A DNA stretch of 64,000 nt from Streptomyces sp. MspMP-M5 (GTDB lineage Bacteria > Actinomycetota > Actinomycetes > Streptomycetales > Streptomycetaceae): positions 28,732 to 92,731 of the forward strand of contig NZ_KB891898.1 of assembly GCF_000373585.1 (NCBI RefSeq), written 5' to 3'. This document shows positions 59,352-64,000 of this stretch, in pieces; the first letter of the stretch is position 1; every line of letters starts with the position of its first letter. Position numbers and translations under genes: made by a program. Below the pieces are notes generated by a model. It was not told where the DNA came from. It made no database searches and saw nothing but the letters and a program-made list of their open reading frames with translations.

Positions 59352-60499
59352 AGATCGGCATCGTCTGCCCGTACGCCTGGGATGTCCCCGGCGGCGTGCA
59401 GTTCCACATCCGCGACCTGGCCGAGCACCTGATCCGGACCGGCCACGACGTCTCCGTCCTGGCCCCCGCCGACGACGAGACCCCGCTGCCGCCCTACGTC
59501 GTCCCGGCCGGCCGCGCCGTCCCCGTGCCCTACAACGGCTCGGTCGCCCGCCTGAATTTCGGCTTCCTCTCCGCCGCGCGGGTCCGCCGCTGGCTGCAGA
59601 ACGGCGCCTTCGACGTCATCCACATCCACGAGCCGGCGTCGCCCTCCCTGGGCCTGCTCGCCTGCTGGGCGGCGCAGGGCCCGATCGTGGCCACCTTCCA
59701 CACCTCCAACCCGCGCTCCCGCGCCATGATCGCCGCGTACCCGATCCTCCAGCCCGCCCTGGAGAAGATCAGGGCCCGGATCGCGGTCAGCGAGTACGCC
59801 CGACGCACCCTCGTCGAGCACCTCGGCGGCGACGCGGTGGTCATCCCCAACGGCGTGGACGTCGACTTCTTCGCCCGCGCCGAACCGCGGCCGGAGTGGC
59901 AGGGCCGCACCATCGGGTTCATCGGCCGTATCGACGAGCCGCGCAAGGGGCTGCCGGTCCTGATGAAGGCGCTGCCCGCGATCCTCGCCGCGGTCCCCGA
60001 CGCCCGGCTGCTGGTCGCCGGCCGCGGCGACGAGGACGAGGCGGTCGCCGGCCTGCCCGCCGCGCTGCGCTCCCGGGTCGAGTTCCTCGGCATGGTCTCC
60101 GACGAGGACAAGGCGCGGCTGCTGCGCAGCGTGGACGTCTACGTCGCGCCCAACACCGGGGGCGAGTCCTTCGGCATCGTCCTCGTGGAGGCGATGTCCG
60201 CCGGCGCGCCCGTACTGGCCAGCGACCTCGACGCGTTCGCCCAGGTCCTGGACCAGGGCGAGGCCGGCGAACTCTTCACCAACGAGGACGCGGAGGCGCT
60301 CGCCACCGCGGCGATCGGACTGCTCAACGCCCCCGACCGGCTGGCCGAACTCGGCGAACGCGGCGCCAAGCATGTGCGTCGCTTCGACTGGACGACGGTC
60401 GGTGCGGACATTCTCGCCGTCTACGAGACGGTGGCGGCCGGCGCGTCGGCCGTCGCGACGGACGAGCGGGTGGGGCTCCGGGCCCGGCGGTGGCGCTAG
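59348..60499 (+). CDS. pimA: phosphatidyl-myo-inositol mannosyltransferase
   Basis: A 383-residue GT-B, family 4 glycosyltransferase that adds the first mannose from GDP-mannose to phosphatidylinositol. The N-terminus has PYAWDVPGGVQFHIRDLAEHL, the middle VIPNGVDVDFF and GFIGRIDEPRKGLPVL, and the GDP-sugar site has GGESFGIVLVEAMSAG with both glutamates. GTG 59348 overlaps the acyltransferase stop. In S. coelicolor pyridoxal-phosphate genes follow (from memory); here a transposase remnant does. Confidence 0.92.
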   Translation: MKIGIVCPYAWDVPGGVQFHIRDLAEHLIRTGHDVSVLAPADDETPLPPYVVPAGRAVPVPYNGSVARLNFGFLSAARVRRWLQNGAFDVIHIHEPASPSLGLLACWAAQGPIVATFHTSNPRSRAMIAAYPILQPALEKIRARIAVSEYARRTLVEHLGGDAVVIPNGVDVDFFARAEPRPEWQGRTIGFIGRIDEPRKGLPVLMKALPAILAAVPDARLLVAGRGDEDEAVAGLPAALRSRVEFLGMVSDEDKARLLRSVDVYVAPNTGGESFGIVLVEAMSAGAPVLASDLDAFAQVLDQGEAGELFTNEDAEALATAAIGLLNAPDRLAELGERGAKHVRRFDWTTVGADILAVYETVAAGASAVATDERVGLRARRWR

Positions 60500-60617
60500 G
60501 GCGTGTTTTTGAAGTGCTCCCTGTGACGTGCCTTGTGCCGTGATGATTTCGGCCGGCATGCCGCTGGTGCCCGGCGCGACGTGCAACGTCAGAAGCAGCC
60601 GCCGGGTGGCAGCCGTA

Positions 60618-60725
60618 CCGAGCGACCGGCTGAAGCGGAACCGGGCGGTGGCCAGCTGGTACGGCAAGCTCGCCGTGCGCTACGAGGCCACCCTCCACAT
60701 CGCCGCGATCAACGAATGGCTGTGA
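60618..60725 (+). pseudogene. C-terminal remnant of an IS5-type transposase
   Basis: The last 35 codons before TGA 60725 read DRLKRNRAVASWYGKLAVRY followed by EATLHIAAINEWL. This matches the conserved end of IS5-family transposases (pattern of RLK-x2-R-x-VA-x-x-Y-x-K-A-x-x-Y). The upstream frame gives no transposase sequence, so the gene is truncated. GGGCGTGTTTTTGAAG near 60499-60514 may be a relic of an IS terminal repeat; no matching right end was found. Confidence 0.7.
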
Positions 60726-61184
60726 CCCGACAGGGTTGTCACTACGCAACGCCTTTGCGAACTGCCGGAACGGCGTTCCGCCGCGTTGCCTGAAGACTCT
60801 GACGCCACCGGTGTTGCCGTTGCTCAGCAGCCTCCGCCGGGTACCAGCGCGACGAGGCTGAGCATGACACCACTCTTCCCGGAATGCTGTGCTCCGGCTG
60901 CCTCAAAAACTGTTCCAGCGGATCCAGAATTTCAGCCGGTCCTGCGCACAGATTTATTTTTACGGCGACCGCAATAGCCTTGTTCAGCCTACTCAAGCCG
61001 CTTCGGCGTGCTACTGTCGTTCTCGGTTGCAGTTGTGGTTCCCAGTATTTCAGGTGCTTCGGTCGGTGTTCGTGCCGCTGAAATATTCCTGGTAATTCCG
61101 GTCTTTTCCGGTCGGGGTAATCATCGCGGCGACATGGCATTCGCGCCGTGCGGATGCCGGTGCACTGCCCCGAAGGAGAATGAT
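60726..61184 (+). other. AT-richer leader region before the cold-shock gene
   Basis: 459 nt with clearly lower GC than the rest of the window and no supported gene. Short frames on both strands lack ribosome binding sites. A GCAACGC/GCGTTGC inverted repeat lies near 60752-60787. The region is probably the promoter and long 5' leader of the cold-shock gene; TACTGT near 61012-61017 is a possible -10. Confidence 0.5.
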
Positions 61185-61388
61185 ATGAGTTCAGGTACCG
61201 TGAAGTGGTTCAATGCGGAAAAGGGCTTTGGCTTCATCGAGCAGGACGGTGGCGGCGCTGACGTGTTTGCCCACTACTCGAACATCGCCGCCCAGGGATT
61301 CCGTGAACTGCTCGAAGGCCAGAAGGTGAACTTCGACATCGCGCAGGGCCAGAAGGGCCCGACGGCCGAGAACATCGTTCTCGCCTGA
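61185..61388 (+). CDS. cspA: cold-shock protein
   Basis: A 67-residue cold-shock domain protein, a single OB fold that binds single-stranded RNA and DNA. RNP1 is KGFGFI and RNP2 is VFAHYS; the start SSGTVKWFNAEKG is typical. GAAGGAG is a perfect ribosome binding site. A UUCG-capped hairpin follows. The long AT-rich leader is in keeping with post-transcriptional cold control, which is known for the family and not shown here. Confidence 0.97.
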   Translation: MSSGTVKWFNAEKGFGFIEQDGGGADVFAHYSNIAAQGFRELLEGQKVNFDIAQGQKGPTAENIVLA

Positions 61389-61404
61389 CGCGACTGACAC
61401 ACTT

Positions 61405-61445
61405 GCAGATGGGCCCGCATCCTTCGGGGTGCGGGCCCCATCTGC
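61405..61445 (+). terminator. terminator after the cold-shock gene
   Basis: A stem of about 18 bp starting GCAGATGGG (61405) and ending CCCATCTGC (61445), capped by TTCG, with one extra C on the right arm. The rest of the 338-nt gap to the helicase gene (61389-61726) shows no gene and lower GC near 61620-61720. Confidence 0.9.
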
Positions 61446-61726
61446 ATGCATCGCGCGGCGCCGGTCTCGTCCGGGGCAACTCTGAAGCTGCATTCGCCGC
61501 ACCCGAAGTGCCCCGAAGGGGCGTAGGAGCGCACCCTGGCTGCCCTGCGGCCGAAGCTCCCGGTGACGCATCACCATCGTGTGACCATCTTTTCCGCAGG
61601 CGCCTGCGCAGACTGCACGCGATCAAGTTCTTTTTCGCGTTCCATCCGGCCAATTCATGTGATTCTCCGTGCTGCTCATCGCTGCGGAAAATTCCTTGAT
61701 GTGTGCCGTATCAAGGAAGGTTCCGT

Positions 61727-63214
61727 ATGAACCGCACAGGCAACCGCTTTTCCCGCACTCGTGACGGCAACGCCGGCTCAGAAAAGAGCAGCCACTTCGG
61801 CTCGCCGAGCGCGAGCCGACCTGGCAGGCCGGCCCGTTCCGGTGGCCGCAGCGTGCGTCCCGCCCGGTCGCAGGCCGAGTTCGCTCTCCCCAGGACGATC
61901 AGCCCCGCGCTTCCCGCCGTGGAGAGGTTCGAGGATCTCGACATGCCCGGGACGCTCGTGGCCGCGCTCGGCTCGCAAGGCGTGACCGTGCCGTTTCCGA
62001 TCCAGGCCGCGACGCTTCCGAACTCCCTTGGCGGCCGCGATGTGCTGGGCAGGGGACGCACCGGCTCGGGCAAGACGCTCGCCTTCGGCCTGGCCCTGCT
62101 GGCTCGTACAGCCGGGCGGCGCGCCGAGGCCGGGCAACCGCTCGCGCTGGTCCTTGTGCCGACCCGTGAGTTGGCGCAGCAGGTCACCGACGCGCTCACT
62201 CCCTATGCCCGCTCCGTGCACCTGCGGCTGGCCACGGTCGTGGGCGGGATGCCGGCCGGCCGGCAGACGGCCGCTCTGCGCAACGGCTCTGAGGTCCTCG
62301 TCGCCACACCCGGACGCCTCAAGGACCTGATCGACCGAGGCCACTGCCGGCTGGACCAGGTGGCCGTCACGGTCCTCGACGAAGCCGACCAGATGACCGA
62401 CATGGGCTTCATGCCGCAGGTCACCGCCCTGCTCGACCAGGTGCGCCCCGGAGGGCAGCGGATGCTGTTCTCCGCCACCTTGGACCGTAATGTCGACCTG
62501 CTTGTGCGCCGCTACCTCAACGACCCCGTGGTGCACTCCGTCGACCCCTCGGCCGGCGCGGTCACGACGATGGAGCACCATGTGCTCCACGTCCACGGCG
62601 CCGACAAGCACGCGGCCACTACCGAGATCGCCGCACGCGACGGCCGCGTGATCCTCTTCCTCGACACCAAACACGCCGTCGATCGCCTGACCGAGCATCT
62701 TCTGAACAGCGGGGTGCGGGCCGCGGCCCTGCATGGCGGGAAGTCGCAGCCGCAGCGCACCCGCACGCTGGCACAGTTCAAGTCGAGCCACGTCAGTGTG
62801 CTGGTGGCGACCAACGTCGCCGCACGCGGAATCCACGTCGACAACCTCGACCTCGTCGTCAACGTTGATCCGCCGACCGACCACAAGGACTATCTCCACC
62901 GCGGTGGCCGCACGGCCCGTGCCGGCCAGTCCGGCAGCGTCGTCACCCTGGTCACCCCCAGCCAGCGCCGGAGCATGACCCGCTTGATGGCAGCGGCCGG
63001 CGTCGTCCCGCAGACCACCCAGGTCCGCGCCGGCGAAGAGGCCCTGCACCGCATCACCGGCGCACAGGCCCCCTCCGGCATCCCCGTCGTCATCGCCGCA
63101 CCGGCGCCCGAACGCCGCCGCAAGCGCGCAGCGGCCGCAAGCGGCCGACGCCGCCCCGCTTCGATGACCGGGCGGGCGCCCGCAGGGTCGTCCGCATCCG
63201 GTGTGGCGGCGTAG
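61727..63214 (+). CDS. DEAD-box RNA helicase
   Basis: A 495-residue helicase: Q motif (FEDLDMPGTLV...PIQAATLP), motif I GRGRTGSGKT, Ia PTRELAQQ, Ib TPGRL, motif II VLDEADQM, motif III FSATL, motif V ARGIHVDNLD and motif VI HRGGRTARAG. An N-terminal basic tail and a C-terminal Arg/Ala-rich tail probably aid RNA binding. AAGGAAGG precedes ATG 61727. With the cold-shock gene just upstream it probably unwinds RNA structure at low temperature. Confidence 0.95.
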   Translation: MNRTGNRFSRTRDGNAGSEKSSHFGSPSASRPGRPARSGGRSVRPARSQAEFALPRTISPALPAVERFEDLDMPGTLVAALGSQGVTVPFPIQAATLPNSLGGRDVLGRGRTGSGKTLAFGLALLARTAGRRAEAGQPLALVLVPTRELAQQVTDALTPYARSVHLRLATVVGGMPAGRQTAALRNGSEVLVATPGRLKDLIDRGHCRLDQVAVTVLDEADQMTDMGFMPQVTALLDQVRPGGQRMLFSATLDRNVDLLVRRYLNDPVVHSVDPSAGAVTTMEHHVLHVHGADKHAATTEIAARDGRVILFLDTKHAVDRLTEHLLNSGVRAAALHGGKSQPQRTRTLAQFKSSHVSVLVATNVAARGIHVDNLDLVVNVDPPTDHKDYLHRGGRTARAGQSGSVVTLVTPSQRRSMTRLMAAAGVVPQTTQVRAGEEALHRITGAQAPSGIPVVIAAPAPERRRKRAAAASGRRRPASMTGRAPAGSSASGVAA

Positions 63215-63262
63215 CGCCTTCGTGGTCACGAAGTTGACCCAACTCTCTGCAGGAGGCACCTC

Positions 63263-63565
63263 TTGACACTCGTCCAGATGCACCCCCGTCACACCATCCC
63301 CAACGCAGTCCAGGCGCTGGCCGATCCCACGGCCCCGGCCGGACCACAGGTCTGGGACGCCATGACCGTCGAGGTGGCGCTCTCCCTCATGACCGCCGCC
63401 CGCGCGCGCCACCTGGTCATCTGTGACGAGGACGGCCGGCGCACCGGACATGTCACCCTGGCGCGCCTCACCGATGTCCGTGACAGCCCCGACTACACGG
63501 ACCGGATCCGCCTGCGCGATGTCGCCGACGACTCGGCCCCGGGCGCGCTCGCTGTCCCCCACTGA
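63263..63565 (+). CDS. CBS-domain-like small protein
   Basis: A 100-residue protein. The core VWDAMTVEVALSLMTAARARHLVICDEDGRRTGHVTLARL fits one CBS motif, which would need a second copy or a dimer to make a ligand site. AGGAGG at 63251-63256 is ideally placed for the TTG at 63263, an unusual start; ATG 63278 is the alternative. It lies 48 bp after the helicase and is probably in the same operon. Confidence 0.75.
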   Translation: MTLVQMHPRHTIPNAVQALADPTAPAGPQVWDAMTVEVALSLMTAARARHLVICDEDGRRTGHVTLARLTDVRDSPDYTDRIRLRDVADDSAPGALAVPH

Positions 63566-63615
63566 ACGCCCCCTCACCCCGCACGGCCCCGTCTGCTCCT
63601 TCCCTGTGAGGCATC

Positions 63616-63939
63616 ATGCGCTGTGTCATCGCCCGCTTCCCGTTCGACCTGACCAAGAACGGCGTGCTGGAATCGATGAAGGGCGTCAAGCCCGAGCCGG
63701 TCACCGACGACCTCGTCATCATCGGACGACGCCACTATCCCGCCAAACAGGTCGGACAGGTCATCACCCGCCAGGACCGCCGGGACTTCAGCGCCGTCGA
63801 GGTCCTGAGAGCCATGACCTGCCTCGGCTTCACCTGCCGTACGCGCCCCACTGCCGGACGCGCTCCCGTGGGCCCCTACCAGAGGGCTTCCGCCATGCTC
63901 GGCACGCAACCCGTCCCCCTCAACTACGGCCAGGTGTGA
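63616..63939 (+). CDS. hypothetical protein of the cold-shock cluster
   Basis: A 107-residue basic protein starting RCVIARFPFDLTKNGVLESM, then VIIGRRHYPAKQVGQVITRQDRRDFSAVEVLRAM. No domain is recognised, but I recall close homologues directly behind DEAD-box helicase genes in other streptomycetes. A role in RNA handling is a guess from context. GTGAGG precedes the ATG. It is the last gene; 63940-64000 shows nothing further. Confidence 0.7.
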   Translation: MRCVIARFPFDLTKNGVLESMKGVKPEPVTDDLVIIGRRHYPAKQVGQVITRQDRRDFSAVEVLRAMTCLGFTCRTRPTAGRAPVGPYQRASAMLGTQPVPLNYGQV

Positions 63940-64000
63940 GCCGAAGTCGAACAGAGCCGTGTTACGCGACGGGAAAGGGCCACCTCGTCCCGGTGGGCGG

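Noticed and set aside
60742..61140. A 132-codon minus-strand frame opposite the cold-shock leader
   Set aside because: No ribosome binding site, no family, and third-position composition unlike neighbouring genes.

Overview
The window reads as a piece of the conserved central chromosome of a Streptomyces or close relative. The DNA is very GC-rich with strong third-position G/C bias, GTG starts are common, several genes appear to have leaderless transcripts, and it carries ssgB, a sporulation-septation gene restricted to morphologically complex actinobacteria, plus the phosphatidylinositol-mannoside (PIM) pathway. From memory, the gene order from the arginine cluster to pimA matches the Streptomyces coelicolor core (SCO1580 down to about SCO1525); this was not computed.

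Layout. 1-4.4 kb: a truncated methyltransferase, a DUF1059 protein, a dimethylformamidase-like lipoprotein and a TetR/membrane-protein pair with twin operators. 4.5-14.2 kb: arginine biosynthesis argC-argJ-argB-argD-argR, then a PstS-like lipoprotein, a tRNA-Pro, and argG and argH. In the first operon every gene-gene gap is bridged, either by a direct 4-nt stop/start overlap or by a mini-ORF of 39, 23 or 8 codons that overlaps both neighbours by 4 nt. 14.3-22.6 kb: a TetR/MFS efflux pair, a secreted 5'-nucleotidase, a PlsC-like acyltransferase, a Tat-exported GDPD phosphodiesterase, a GNAT protein and two small membrane proteins. 22.9-26 kb: a methionine uptake operon (metN, metI, metQ) preceded by a Met/Cys-ending leader peptide. 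27-34 kb: cobalamin genes, namely a CbiE-CbiT fusion, a giant BluB-CobT fusion behind about 810 residues of Ala/Pro/Gln/Glu low complexity, and a siroheme-type dehydrogenase/methyltransferase fusion. 34-38 kb: an rRNA methyltransferase, a secreted crystallin-like protein, a Ser/Thr kinase and a small membrane protein.

38.2-45.6 kb: a tRNA cluster (Gly, Cys, three Val-GAC), p-aminobenzoate genes, a double GNAT, a DsbA-like oxidoreductase, a 51-residue membrane protein, a CGNR zinc-finger regulator, ssgB, and two tRNA-Val(CAC). 45.7-55 kb: an exonuclease, a DUF4365 gene pair, thrS, a HIT protein, an atypical polysaccharide-deacetylase-like lipoprotein paired with a beta-propeller lipoprotein, and a membrane protein. 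55.3-60.5 kb: a divergent EF-G paralogue and the PIM operon (PI-phosphate synthase, acyltransferase, PimA). 60.6 kb to the end: a transposase remnant followed by a cold-shock module (CspA-type protein, DEAD-box helicase, CBS-like protein, hypothetical protein).

No phage, CRISPR array or complete mobile element was seen. The most interesting material is regulatory: bridging mini-ORFs, twin TetR operators, a Met/Cys leader peptide with rare codons, and a shared TGCATA element in three promoters of the arginine region.
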